A DNA stretch of 64,000 bases from positions 248,001 through 312,000 of the forward strand of contig CAZDWC010000001.1 in NCBI GenBank assembly GCA_964509075.1. Direction: 5' to 3'. The notes beneath the pieces are model-generated. The model was not told where the DNA came from and ran no database searches. It worked only from the letters and a program-made list of their open reading frames with translations. This stretch comes from UBA7239 sp964509075. GTDB taxonomy: Bacteria > Pseudomonadota > Gammaproteobacteria > Pseudomonadales > UBA7239. The translations under genes and the position numbers were made by a program. Shown here in pieces: positions 7,775-16,205 of this stretch. Each line of letters begins with the position of its first letter. Position 1 is the first letter of the stretch.

Positions 7775-10207
7775 ATGAAACGCCCATCCAGACCCGCATC
7801 CGCCACACAACCGCGCAGCCTGCGCACCCATGGGCACACACCCGAGGCGATGAGCAAGACCCGTCTTGCTGTGGGTATCTCTGCAGCGCTGATGTTGCCG
7901 TTGACCGCTCTGGCTGCCGAGCAGCCGCGAAAGGACGCGGAAAATGAACTGCAAACCGTCAAGGTGGAAGACACGGCCATCGACCCCAATCCCAACGCGC
8001 AACCCGGCGTGCCGTACAAGGCGCAGTTCTCCGGTGACCAGCGCCACACACGCCCGCTGGCGGAAACACCGCAGACTATCCAGACACTGACGGCGGAAGC
8101 GATCAAGGATTCCGGCTATACCGATCTGCGCAACGTCCTCGACAGCCAGCCCGGCATCACGCTCGGTACTGGCGAGAACGGCAACGCCTTCGGTGATCGC
8201 TACATCATTCGCGGTCAGGAAGCGCGCTCGGATGTATTTGTCGACGGCCTGCGCGACCCCGGCATGAGCATCCGCGAAAGTTTTGCCATCGAACAACTGG
8301 AAATCACCAAAGGCCCGAACTCGACCTTCGCCGGTCGCGGCTCGGCAGGCGGCGCGATCAACGCCATCACCAAACAGGCGACGCGCGACCTGAATTTTGC
8401 GGAAATCTCGGCCGGCATCGGTTCCGATGCCCACACCCGTCTGACGCTGGATGCCAACCAGGCCATCAACGACAAATTTGCCGTGCGCGCCAATGTGCTC
8501 GACGGCTATGAGGAAATTCCGGACCGCGACCCGGCCGATCGCGATCGCCAGGGTGTAGCTCTGTCCGGTCTCTTTGCACCGACCCAGGCGCTGGATATCA
8601 CACTCGACTACTACCATCTGGATGCCAATGACAATCCGGATCTGGGGGGATTCCTGCAAGGCACTGTCCCCCATCGCAAGCCGGCTGACGATGTACCGGT
8701 GTACGCGCAGAAACAGGATTTCCTGGAATCGCAGACCGATACCTGGACATCACGCATCAACTACAAATTCAGTGACACGGTGCGCCTGTCCAACCTCACG
8801 CGCTACGGGCAAACGGAAAATGGTTATGTGGCGACCGGCGCGCGCGCAACGACTACCAATGCCAACAATCCGGACGGGGTGTACGACACCTTCTCCCTCA
8901 GCACGCATCAGGGTTGGCAGGATGTCGATTATTTTGCCAACCAGACCAGCCTGTTTGTCGATGTCGACATGTTCAACATGATCCACGAGTTTGTCGGCAG
9001 CGTGGAATACAGCAACAACAAGGTTCTCAACGGTGTGTATGACGTGAGCAATTCCGGCCAGAACTGCGCAACGGGCACCAGTGTGACCTTGAACAGCTGG
9101 TGTGGAACCGATGCGTCCGGTAATGCGGTAAGCGGTTTGCATAACATCATGCACCGGCAGATCAGCAAAGGGGATTGGGATCAGGACTGGGCGATCGAAA
9201 ACACCTCGCTGTCATTGTTTGATACCGTGGATGTCACCGGTCGCCTGACGGCATTTGGCGGCTTGCGCTATGACATTTACGACTACAGTCTGAAAACGCT
9301 GTGGGATCACGACGGCGATGGTCGCACCGGTACACCAACAGTGCTGGGCAATTTTGAAGATGCCGATGGATTCTGGAACGGCCATGCCGGCTTGAGCTAC
9401 AAGCTGTCGAAAACCGGCAATGTCTATTTTGGTTACGGCACGGCGAAGGATGTGAATGGCGGTGAATCGGATGTCGGTAGCAACTCCGGGTACGGTGGTC
9501 TAGCTGTCAGTCTGGATTGTGTTGATCCGAACAATGCCAACCCGGTCCTGCGTGGCTGCAACCCCAATGGCAGCATTGAGGCGGATCCCGAGTCATCCAC
9601 CAACATGGAACTCGGTACCAAATGGAACCTGCTGGATGAAACCTTATTGTTATCGGCGGCCGTATTCCAGATCGACAAGACCGACGTCATGGAAGGTGCT
9701 GGCTACACAGCTACCGGTTCGTTCAACACAGGCGAAAACGAAGTGCGCGGGATTGAACTGGGCGCGAGTGGCGAGATCACGGATCGCCTGATGTTGCAGG
9801 CCGGCGTGGCGGTGATGGATGCGGAAGTGACGAAGTCCATTACCGAAGCGAACGAAGGCAAGACGCTGAGTAATTTTGCCGAGAAAACGGCGTTTGCCCA
9901 GTTGAAGTACGGCGTGACGGAAAACCTGTGGCTGGGCGCTGCCGCGAAATACGAGAGCGAGAAATTTGCCGGTCAGCCGGATACTGCTCCCGCATTGACG
10001 GCGGATGAAAAATACGCGCAGCCAGTGCCTGCCTATACCGTGTATGACGTGTTTGGCGAGTACAAGCTCGGCAAGCATCTGGATCTGCGCCTGAACATCG
10101 GCAACGTCACCAACGAAGAATATTATCTGGCGGCGTATCGTTCCGGTTCTTTCCTGTACTACGGTGATGCGCGCAATTACCGCCTGACCGTGAACTACAA
10201 GTTCTGA
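7775..10207 (+). CDS. TonB-dependent siderophore receptor, Fiu/PiuA-like
   Basis: 810 residues. The ATG at 7775 has a strong aggaga ribosome site; it gives an unusually long basic signal-peptide n-region (about 28 residues) before the hydrophobic core AVGISAALMLPLTALAA. The plug contains PLAETPQTIQTLTAEAIKDSGYTDLRNVLDSQPGI, FGDRYIIRGQEARSDVFVDGLRDPG and the TKGPNSTFAGRGSAGGAINAITK motif typical of catecholate receptors such as Fiu and PiuA. The barrel ends NYRLTVNYKF. The presence of piuC two genes downstream supports the Fiu/PiuA class, which takes up catechol-type ferric complexes. An internal ATG at 7850 is a weaker alternative start. Fur box 29 bases upstream. Confidence 0.88.
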   Translation: MKRPSRPASATQPRSLRTHGHTPEAMSKTRLAVGISAALMLPLTALAAEQPRKDAENELQTVKVEDTAIDPNPNAQPGVPYKAQFSGDQRHTRPLAETPQTIQTLTAEAIKDSGYTDLRNVLDSQPGITLGTGENGNAFGDRYIIRGQEARSDVFVDGLRDPGMSIRESFAIEQLEITKGPNSTFAGRGSAGGAINAITKQATRDLNFAEISAGIGSDAHTRLTLDANQAINDKFAVRANVLDGYEEIPDRDPADRDRQGVALSGLFAPTQALDITLDYYHLDANDNPDLGGFLQGTVPHRKPADDVPVYAQKQDFLESQTDTWTSRINYKFSDTVRLSNLTRYGQTENGYVATGARATTTNANNPDGVYDTFSLSTHQGWQDVDYFANQTSLFVDVDMFNMIHEFVGSVEYSNNKVLNGVYDVSNSGQNCATGTSVTLNSWCGTDASGNAVSGLHNIMHRQISKGDWDQDWAIENTSLSLFDTVDVTGRLTAFGGLRYDIYDYSLKTLWDHDGDGRTGTPTVLGNFEDADGFWNGHAGLSYKLSKTGNVYFGYGTAKDVNGGESDVGSNSGYGGLAVSLDCVDPNNANPVLRGCNPNGSIEADPESSTNMELGTKWNLLDETLLLSAAVFQIDKTDVMEGAGYTATGSFNTGENEVRGIELGASGEITDRLMLQAGVAVMDAEVTKSITEANEGKTLSNFAEKTAFAQLKYGVTENLWLGAAAKYESEKFAGQPDTAPALTADEKYAQPVPAYTVYDVFGEYKLGKHLDLRLNIGNVTNEEYYLAAYRSGSFLYYGDARNYRLTVNYKF

Positions 10208-10229
10208 CAACGACAAGTCTGAGGGTTGC

Positions 10230-11369
10230 ATGCACGCACAAATCCCCGCCGGTATTTTCTGCGCTGCCGATTATGTCGCGGCAGCGCAACGCCTGTTGCC
10301 CGAGCCGGTGTTCGCCTACATCGAAGGCGGCGCCGGTGACAACATGACGGCGCAGGCCAATCGTCGGGCATTTGCGCGCTGGGCAATTTGCCCGCGTGTG
10401 TTGCGTGATGTCAGTGCCGGCAACACGGCGCAAACACTGCTCGGTCAGCAGATGCCGCATCCGCTGTTGCTGGCGCCGGTGGCACATCAGGTGTTGGCAC
10501 ATCCGCGTGCAGAGCTGGAAACAGCGCGCGGGGCAGCCGCCATGCAGTGCGGCATGATAGCCAGCACCTTGTCGTCGCAAATACTGGAAGCCATCGCGCA
10601 GGAAACCGGGGAAAAACAGCAGGCCGGCGCGTCGCGCTGGTTCCAGTTGTACATGCAGCCGTCGCGTGTGCACACGCTGGATCTGTTGCGACGGGCGGAA
10701 GCAGCGGGTTATACCGCCATTGTGGTGACGGTGGATGCGGCGATACAGATGCCGAGCAGCACGGCATTGCGCGCAGGTTTCCGGATGCCGGATGAGTGCG
10801 TGCCCGCCAATCTTCGCGGCTATGTTGATATGACAGATGTGGATATGCCGGATCTGGGTGTCGATGCCGGCGAGAACCGCATCTTTTCTGCAGCCATGCG
10901 TCATTTGCTGCAGGAAAAAGATCTGCTCTGGTTGCTGGCGCAGACGACACTGCCTGTGTGGGTAAAAGGCGTGTTGCATACGGAGGATGCCGTGCGCTTG
11001 CAGTCTCTCGGTGTGGCAGGTGTGGTGGTATCCAATCACGGCGGGCGTACACTCGACGGCGTGCCGGCGACATTGACGATGTTGCCGCAGGTGCGGCGCG
11101 CAGTGGGCGATAATTTTCCGTTGTTGTTCGATGGCGGCATTCGCAGTGGTGCCGATATTTTCAAGGCGATTGCACTGGGTGCCAACGCGGTGCTGGTCGG
11201 GCGCTTGCAGGTGTATGCGTTGGCGGTGGCAGGTGCGCTGGGTGTGGCGCATCTGTTGCGCACGCTGTGCGAGGAGCTGGAAGTAACGATGGCGGTAGCG
11301 GGTTGTGCATCGCTGTCTGATATTCGCAGCACTGTGATGGAATGCAATACAGGAGATGCGCAATGTTGA
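10230..11369 (+). CDS. FMN-dependent alpha-hydroxy-acid oxidase/dehydrogenase
   Basis: 379 residues, the usual length of the LldD/glycolate oxidase family. Visible motifs: EGGAGDNMTAQANRRAF at the N-terminus (FMN-proximal), WFQLYMQP, VVTVDAAIQ, WVKGVLHTEDAVRLQSLGVAGVVVSNHGGRTLDG with the catalytic histidine and arginine, and FDGGIRSGADIFKAIALGANAVLVGR binding FMN phosphate. It oxidises a 2-hydroxy acid to the 2-oxo acid; substrate not predictable. It sits between the catecholate-type receptor and piuC, overlapping piuC by 7 bases, so it is probably iron-regulated with them. A link to a hydroxy-acid siderophore or to redox release of iron is conjecture. Confidence 0.85.
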   Translation: MHAQIPAGIFCAADYVAAAQRLLPEPVFAYIEGGAGDNMTAQANRRAFARWAICPRVLRDVSAGNTAQTLLGQQMPHPLLLAPVAHQVLAHPRAELETARGAAAMQCGMIASTLSSQILEAIAQETGEKQQAGASRWFQLYMQPSRVHTLDLLRRAEAAGYTAIVVTVDAAIQMPSSTALRAGFRMPDECVPANLRGYVDMTDVDMPDLGVDAGENRIFSAAMRHLLQEKDLLWLLAQTTLPVWVKGVLHTEDAVRLQSLGVAGVVVSNHGGRTLDGVPATLTMLPQVRRAVGDNFPLLFDGGIRSGADIFKAIALGANAVLVGRLQVYALAVAGALGVAHLLRTLCEELEVTMAVAGCASLSDIRSTVMECNTGDAQC

Positions 11370-12046
11370 TGAGTATTGCGGGTGTGCTGTCATCAGAAGA
11401 ATTGACGTATTTTCGCGCGCAGCTCGCCGCCGCCGATTGGCAGGACGGCACCAGGACGGCGGGCACACTGGCGCGCAGTGTGAAGCGCAACCTGCAACTG
11501 GCAGATGGCAGTGCACTGGCGGTGGAACTGGGCAATCACATCCTGCGTCGGCTCGGTAATCATCCTTCTTTCATTTCTGCAGCCTTGCCGGAAAAAATCT
11601 ATCCGCCGAAATTCAATTGCTATCGCGATGGCGGCACCTATGGTGCGCACATCGACAGCGCCGTGATGCAGGTGCCGGGTACGGCAATCACCGTGCGCAG
11701 TGATTTGTCGGCAACCCTGTTTCTCAATGATCCCGACACTTACGACGGCGGTGAACTGGAGATCGAAGGGCCTTTCGGCGTGCAGACAGCCAAGCTGGCG
11801 GCTGGGGATTTGCTGCTGTATCCATCAACCAGCCTGCACCGTGTCACACCGGTGACACGCGGCGAGCGCCTGGCGGCGTTTTTCTGGATACAGAGTCTGG
11901 TGCGCAATGAAGGGCAGCGCACAGTGCTGTACGACCTCGACCAATCCATCCAGTCACTGACGCCGGAACTGGCGCCGGACGACAGCCGCCTGTTGCAGCT
12001 CACCGGCTGCTATCACAACCTGCTGCGCATGTGGGCAACACCCTGA
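11363..12046 (+). CDS. piuC: Fe(II)/2-oxoglutarate dioxygenase PiuC (PKHD/YbiX family)
   Basis: 227 residues from the ATG at 11363, preceded by aggag at 7 bases. The double-stranded beta-helix shows the HxD...H facial triad: YGAHIDSAVM supplies His and Asp, and STSLHRVTPVTRGERLAAFFWIQS supplies the distal His and the 2-oxoglutarate-binding arginine. Fold-typical DLSATLFLNDPDTYDGGELEIEGPFG lies between. Members (PiuC, YbiX) are regularly encoded beside PiuA/Fiu receptors and are iron-regulated; the physiological substrate is uncertain. Overlaps the hydroxy-acid oxidase gene by 7 bases, indicating translational coupling. Confidence 0.9.
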   Translation: MLMSIAGVLSSEELTYFRAQLAAADWQDGTRTAGTLARSVKRNLQLADGSALAVELGNHILRRLGNHPSFISAALPEKIYPPKFNCYRDGGTYGAHIDSAVMQVPGTAITVRSDLSATLFLNDPDTYDGGELEIEGPFGVQTAKLAAGDLLLYPSTSLHRVTPVTRGERLAAFFWIQSLVRNEGQRTVLYDLDQSIQSLTPELAPDDSRLLQLTGCYHNLLRMWATP

Positions 12047-12084
12047 CGGCCTGCTTCGGTTACCATGCCGGGCAGAGGTGTTGC

Positions 12085-13593
12085 ATGTCCGCAAAACGCA
12101 TTGTCATTCCATTCTTGTTGCTGTTGCTGCTGTTGGCGTGTGCCTATTGGCTGCTGCCGCAGCGCGAAACAGCAGAATCCTGGCTGCAAAATGAATCGCC
12201 GGATGATGAACTGGTTCGCTACGCGCTCGAGCCGTGGTTCGGTGATCTCGACGGCATCAACGAACGTCGCGTGTTACGGGTGTTGGTGGCATTCAATCGC
12301 ACCAATTATTTTCTCGACAAAGGTGATACGCGCGGCATCGCCTGGGAAATGGGCAAGCGTTACGAGGATGAACTCAATCGCCAGTTTAAAAAGAAGGGCC
12401 AGCGTTTGCAGGTGGTGTTTGTGCCTACCACGCGCGATCGCCTGCTGCCCTGGTTGCAGGAAGGACGCGGTGATATTGCGATTGCCAATCTCACGGTCAC
12501 GCCTGAGCGTTTGCAGCAGGCAGATTTTTCATCGCCGTTCATTGATGATGCCAGTGAAGTGCTGGTTACGGCGCCTGGTTTGCCTGATATCAATACGCTG
12601 GATGACCTGGCAGGCAAGGATGTAGCGGTGCGTGAATCATCCAGTTATTTCGGCAGTCTGCAGAAGCTCAATACACGGTTTTCCGATCGCGATTTGTCTG
12701 CGGTCAATATTCTGCCGGTAGACGAACACCTTGAAGACGACGACATTCTGGAGATGATGCATGCGGGTGTTTATCCCGCAGCCATTGTTGATTTGCATGT
12801 GGCGCGCCTGTGGGTGCAGGTATTTCCGGAACTGGTGCTGCACGAGAATATTGCTATTTCCAGCGGCAATCACATCGCATGGGCTGTGCGCAAGAAAACG
12901 CCGCAGCTGCTGGCGTCTGTCAACGAGTTCATGCAGGCGCATCGTACCGGCACGGCATTCGGCAATGATCTGGTGCAGCGTTATTACGGCAATCCCAACT
13001 GGGTTGGCGATATCAAGAAACCGGATGTGCGCGACCGTTACAGCAAGACAGTCGCATTGTTCGAGCAGTACGCACAGCTATACGGATTCAATGCGCTGCT
13101 GATTCTGGCGCAGGCTTATCAGGAGTCCGGGTTGGACCAGTCAGCCCGAAATCCATCAGGCGCAGTAGGTGTGATGCAGATCCTGCCTTCGACCGCCGAA
13201 GCCGAGCCTGTCGGCATCAAGCATGTCGAGCTGCTGGACAATAACATTCATGCCGGCGTGAAGTACTTGCGTTTTCTGACAGACAACTATTTCGATAACC
13301 CGGATATTTCCGAGCTGGATCGCCATCTGTTTGCGTTTGCGGCGTACAACGCCGGGCCGAACCGTGTGCGCCGCCTGCGCGAACTCACCGAGAAGCAGGG
13401 GCTTAATCCCAACCGCTGGTTCCAGAATGTTGAAGTGATGGCGGCGAAGAAAATCGGCGCGGAAACCACGCAGTATGTCGGTAATATTTTCAAATACTAC
13501 GTGAGCTATCGTCGCATGGATGAGGCGTCCAGCATCCGCGAACAACTGAAGCAGGATGCGAAACAGTCCGTCACGGGAACACCTGCACCGTGA
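12085..13593 (+). CDS. mltF: Membrane-bound lytic murein transglycosylase MltF-like
   Basis: 502 residues from the ATG at 12085 (agagg 6 bases upstream). N-terminal hydrophobic anchor IVIPFLLLLLLLACAYWLL with a possible LLACA lipobox; a solute-binding type 3 domain (about 60-310; RVLRVLVAFNRTNYF, GDIAIANLTVTPERLQQADFSSPF); then an SLT goose-type lysozyme domain (about 330-480; ALLILAQAYQESGLDQSARN with the catalytic glutamate, GAVGVMQILPSTA, FAAYNAGPNRVRRLR). This two-domain layout defines MltF, which cleaves peptidoglycan with formation of anhydromuramyl ends and is modulated by muropeptides. Located 38 bases after piuC; may be co-transcribed but functionally separate. Confidence 0.9.
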   Translation: MSAKRIVIPFLLLLLLLACAYWLLPQRETAESWLQNESPDDELVRYALEPWFGDLDGINERRVLRVLVAFNRTNYFLDKGDTRGIAWEMGKRYEDELNRQFKKKGQRLQVVFVPTTRDRLLPWLQEGRGDIAIANLTVTPERLQQADFSSPFIDDASEVLVTAPGLPDINTLDDLAGKDVAVRESSSYFGSLQKLNTRFSDRDLSAVNILPVDEHLEDDDILEMMHAGVYPAAIVDLHVARLWVQVFPELVLHENIAISSGNHIAWAVRKKTPQLLASVNEFMQAHRTGTAFGNDLVQRYYGNPNWVGDIKKPDVRDRYSKTVALFEQYAQLYGFNALLILAQAYQESGLDQSARNPSGAVGVMQILPSTAEAEPVGIKHVELLDNNIHAGVKYLRFLTDNYFDNPDISELDRHLFAFAAYNAGPNRVRRLRELTEKQGLNPNRWFQNVEVMAAKKIGAETTQYVGNIFKYYVSYRRMDEASSIREQLKQDAKQSVTGTPAP

Positions 13594-13611
13594 ACGGTGC
13601 AGGCGGCGTGA

Positions 13612-14994
13612 TCAGTTGATGCGGCTCAGTCCGCGACCAATGCCGTAATAGCTGAAGCCCAGTTCGGCCAGCTCTTCCGGGTTGTACAGGTTGCGGCCGT
13701 CGAAAATGGCTTTGGCTTGCAATTTTTCGGCGAGCAATTCGGTATCCAGCACCCAGAATTCCGACCATTCGGTGCACACCACCAGTGCATCTGCGCCTTC
13801 CAGACAATCTTCCTTGCTGGATTTCATCTGCAAGTTGCCAAGGTTGGCGAAGTTGTTTTCTTTTGCATAGGCGGCAACAGCATTCATGGCTTTCGGATCG
13901 TAGGCGGCAATGTGCGCGCCGGCATTCAGCAATGCTTCCAGTAATACCAGGCTGCTGGCTTCACGGATGTCGTCGGTTTGCGGTTTGAATGCCAGGCCCC
14001 ACACGGCAAATTTTTTGCCGTGGATATTTTTCAAACCATCGCTATTTTTTCCAGAACCAAAGTGGTGAGCAATTTTCTGGAACAGTACACGTTTCTGGCG
14101 ATGATTGACGTCTTCCACCGATGACAACAGCGCGGCTTCGTAACCGGCCTTGCGTGCGACATCCACCAGTGCCTGCACATCTTTCGGGAAGCAGGAGCCG
14201 CCGTAGCCGCAGCCTGGGTAGATGAAGTGGTGGCCGATGCGCGGATCGGAACCGATGCCCTGACGCACATGCTCGACGTCGGCACCGACGTATTCGGCGA
14301 TGTTGGCAATCTCGCTCATGAAGCTGATCTTGGTAGCGAGCATCGCATTCGAGGCGTATTTGGTGAGCTCGGCCGAACGCGTGTCCATCACCATTACGCG
14401 GTCATGATTGCGGTTGAACGGGCTGTACAGATGCTTGAGAGTTTCGATGGTGTCGTCGTTTTGTGTGCCGAAGATGATGCGATCCGGTTTGCAGAAATCC
14501 TCGACCGCTGCTCCCTCTTTGAGGAATTCCGGGTTGAACGCGACATCAAACGCCACATCGGCCTTGCGTTCATCGAGCACACGGGAAATTTCAGCGCGCA
14601 CCTTGTCGCAGGTGCCAACGGGCACGGTGGATTTCACCACCACCAGCTTTTCCTTTTTCATGTACTGGCCGATGGTGTTGGCCACGGCCATGACATAACG
14701 CAGGTCAACGGCGCCGGCGCCTTCCGGTGCCGGTGGCGTGCCGACAGTGACAAACTGGATGTCGCCGAAGTCCACGCCCTGCTCCGCTTCTGTCGAAAAT
14801 TTCAGGCGGCCAGCGGCGATGTTGCGTTTCAGGATGTCTTCCAGGCCGTTTTCGTAGAAAAAGGTTTCGCCTTTGTTCAGTAGCTCAACCTTGCGCGGAT
14901 CGACATCAATACCCATCACCTTGTAGCCGGTGTCGGCAAAGCAGGCAGCGGTTACCAGTCCAACATAGCCCACGCCGTAAACGGTAATTTTCAT
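13612..14994 (-). CDS. ugd: UDP-glucose 6-dehydrogenase
   Basis: 460 residues. Rossmann NAD motif GVGYVGLVTAACFA at residues 6-19, GTPPAPEGAGAVDLRYV, KSTVPVGT, the substrate loop FNPEFLKEGAAVEDF, and the active-site cysteine in CGYGGSCFPKD. The C-terminal domain has FKPQTDDIREASSL. It makes UDP-glucuronate from UDP-glucose with two NAD. The next gene in the same direction is a nucleotide-sugar epimerase, 97 bases upstream, which could convert UDP-glucuronate to UDP-galacturonate, so the pair probably feeds capsule, LPS core or exopolysaccharide synthesis. Confidence 0.93.
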   Translation of the reverse strand: MKITVYGVGYVGLVTAACFADTGYKVMGIDVDPRKVELLNKGETFFYENGLEDILKRNIAAGRLKFSTEAEQGVDFGDIQFVTVGTPPAPEGAGAVDLRYVMAVANTIGQYMKKEKLVVVKSTVPVGTCDKVRAEISRVLDERKADVAFDVAFNPEFLKEGAAVEDFCKPDRIIFGTQNDDTIETLKHLYSPFNRNHDRVMVMDTRSAELTKYASNAMLATKISFMSEIANIAEYVGADVEHVRQGIGSDPRIGHHFIYPGCGYGGSCFPKDVQALVDVARKAGYEAALLSSVEDVNHRQKRVLFQKIAHHFGSGKNSDGLKNIHGKKFAVWGLAFKPQTDDIREASSLVLLEALLNAGAHIAAYDPKAMNAVAAYAKENNFANLGNLQMKSSKEDCLEGADALVVCTEWSEFWVLDTELLAEKLQAKAIFDGRNLYNPEELAELGFSYYGIGRGLSRIN

Positions 14995-15018
14995 GAATGC
15001 CTTTCCTCGGTTGTGTGC

Positions 15019-15108
15019 TCGGCAGAGCGAGCGATATCAGTTGTCATGGTGATATCAGTAGTAAGAGTGATATCAATAGTACTAGCGATATCAATAGTAC
15101 GAGCGATA
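15019..15108 (-). repeat. 18-bp tandem repeat beginning in the epimerase stop region
   Basis: Four clear and one decayed 18-base units. On the minus strand the unit reads tatcgctcgtactattga in the first copy, which is the last six codons of the epimerase (Y R S Y Y stop). Later copies keep frame and each ends in tga. Copies: 15091-15108, 15073-15090, 15055-15072, 15037-15054, and a partial 15019-15036. Confidence 0.85.
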
Positions 15109-16083
15109 CCAGTCATAGAATCTTGCCAGACCGTCGGCCAATGGCGTGGATGGTGCAAAGCCGATCGCGCGCTGCAAGTCACTGATGTCGGCGTAGGTTT
15201 GCAACACATCGCCCGCTTGCATGGGCAGCAGATTCGTCACAGCCTTCTTGCCTATCACGTCTTCCAGTGTGTGGATGAAGTCGAGCAGATTCACCGGGCT
15301 GTTGTTGCCGATGTTGTACACGCGGTAAGGCGCGGCGCCACTGGCCGGGTCGCGGTTGTCGTTGCTGTCATCGCGGGCAGGAATCACGTCCATCAGGCGC
15401 ACGATGGCTTCGGCGATGTCGTCGATATAGGTGAAGTCGCGCTTGAGATGGCCGTGGTTGTAGACGTCGATCGCCTCGCCTTTCAGGATTGCGTTCGTGA
15501 ATTTGAAGTAGGCCATGTCCGGCCGGCCCATCGGCCCGTAAACGGTGAAAAAGCGCAGGCCGGTGGTCGGCAGGTTGAAGAGGTGCGAGTAGGTGTGCGC
15601 GAACAGCTCGTTGGATTTCTTGGTGGCTGCGTACAGTGATACCGGATGGTCGACGTTGTGGTGCGTGCTGTACGGCACCTCGCTGTTCAAGCCGTAGACC
15701 GAGCTGGACGAGGCATAGAGCAGGTGCTCGATGCCGTGGTGGCGGCAACCTTCCAGAATGTTGGTGGTGCCGCTGACATTGCTGGCTACATAGGCTGTCG
15801 GATTACTGATGGAGTAACGCACACCCGCTTGTGCGCCGAGATGGATCACGCGCTGGAACTGCTCGGCGGCAAACAAGGACATGATGCCCGTGCTGTCGGC
15901 CAGATCCAGCTTCCGGAAGCTGAAGTTCTTGTGATGGAGCTTGGCCAGCCGCGCTTCTTTCAGGCTCACTTCGTAGTAATCGTTCAGGTTGTCGATGCCG
16001 ACGACAGTATGGCCAATGGCCAGCAGGCGCTGGGCGACGTGGTAGCCGATGAAGCCGGCCGCGCCGGTGAGCAGGATTTTCAT
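15091..16083 (-). CDS. NAD-dependent nucleotide-sugar epimerase (UDP-glucuronate 4-epimerase-like)
   Basis: 330 residues from the ATG at 16083 (MKILLTGAAGFIGYHVAQ). Extended SDR: the TGAAGFIG NAD motif at 6-13, the catalytic triad SSSVYG plus YAATKKSNE, and the substrate-binding RFFTVYGPMGRPDMA. The tail PLADGLARFYDWYRSYY is typical of CapI-type UDP-glucuronate epimerases, which interconvert UDP-glucuronate and UDP-galacturonate. Same direction as ugd downstream, which makes its likely substrate. The last six codons form the first unit of a tandem repeat continuing into the spacer. An N-terminal extension to 16149 is rejected because the fold begins at 16083. Confidence 0.88.
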   Translation of the reverse strand: MKILLTGAAGFIGYHVAQRLLAIGHTVVGIDNLNDYYEVSLKEARLAKLHHKNFSFRKLDLADSTGIMSLFAAEQFQRVIHLGAQAGVRYSISNPTAYVASNVSGTTNILEGCRHHGIEHLLYASSSSVYGLNSEVPYSTHHNVDHPVSLYAATKKSNELFAHTYSHLFNLPTTGLRFFTVYGPMGRPDMAYFKFTNAILKGEAIDVYNHGHLKRDFTYIDDIAEAIVRLMDVIPARDDSNDNRDPASGAAPYRVYNIGNNSPVNLLDFIHTLEDVIGKKAVTNLLPMQAGDVLQTYADISDLQRAIGFAPSTPLADGLARFYDWYRSYY

Positions 16084-16205
16084 GTGTCCGGTTTCGTGGC
16101 AGGTAATCAGGAAGGCGCCGATTATACAGACAGCACCGCCATCCGGCATCCCGCATGCCTGTGGTCTATAGTGAAAACAGTACTTGAGCGAGCCTGACAG
16201 TTCTT

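Noticed and set aside
10107..11516. 469-codon open frame on the - strand
   Set aside because: Antisense to the hydroxy-acid oxidase and piuC, both with intact catalytic motifs; its product is compositionally odd and lacks any family.
15019..15108. CRISPR-like spaced repeats
   Set aside because: The units are contiguous 18-mers without spacers and derive from the last codons of a gene, so it is a tandem repeat, not a CRISPR array.
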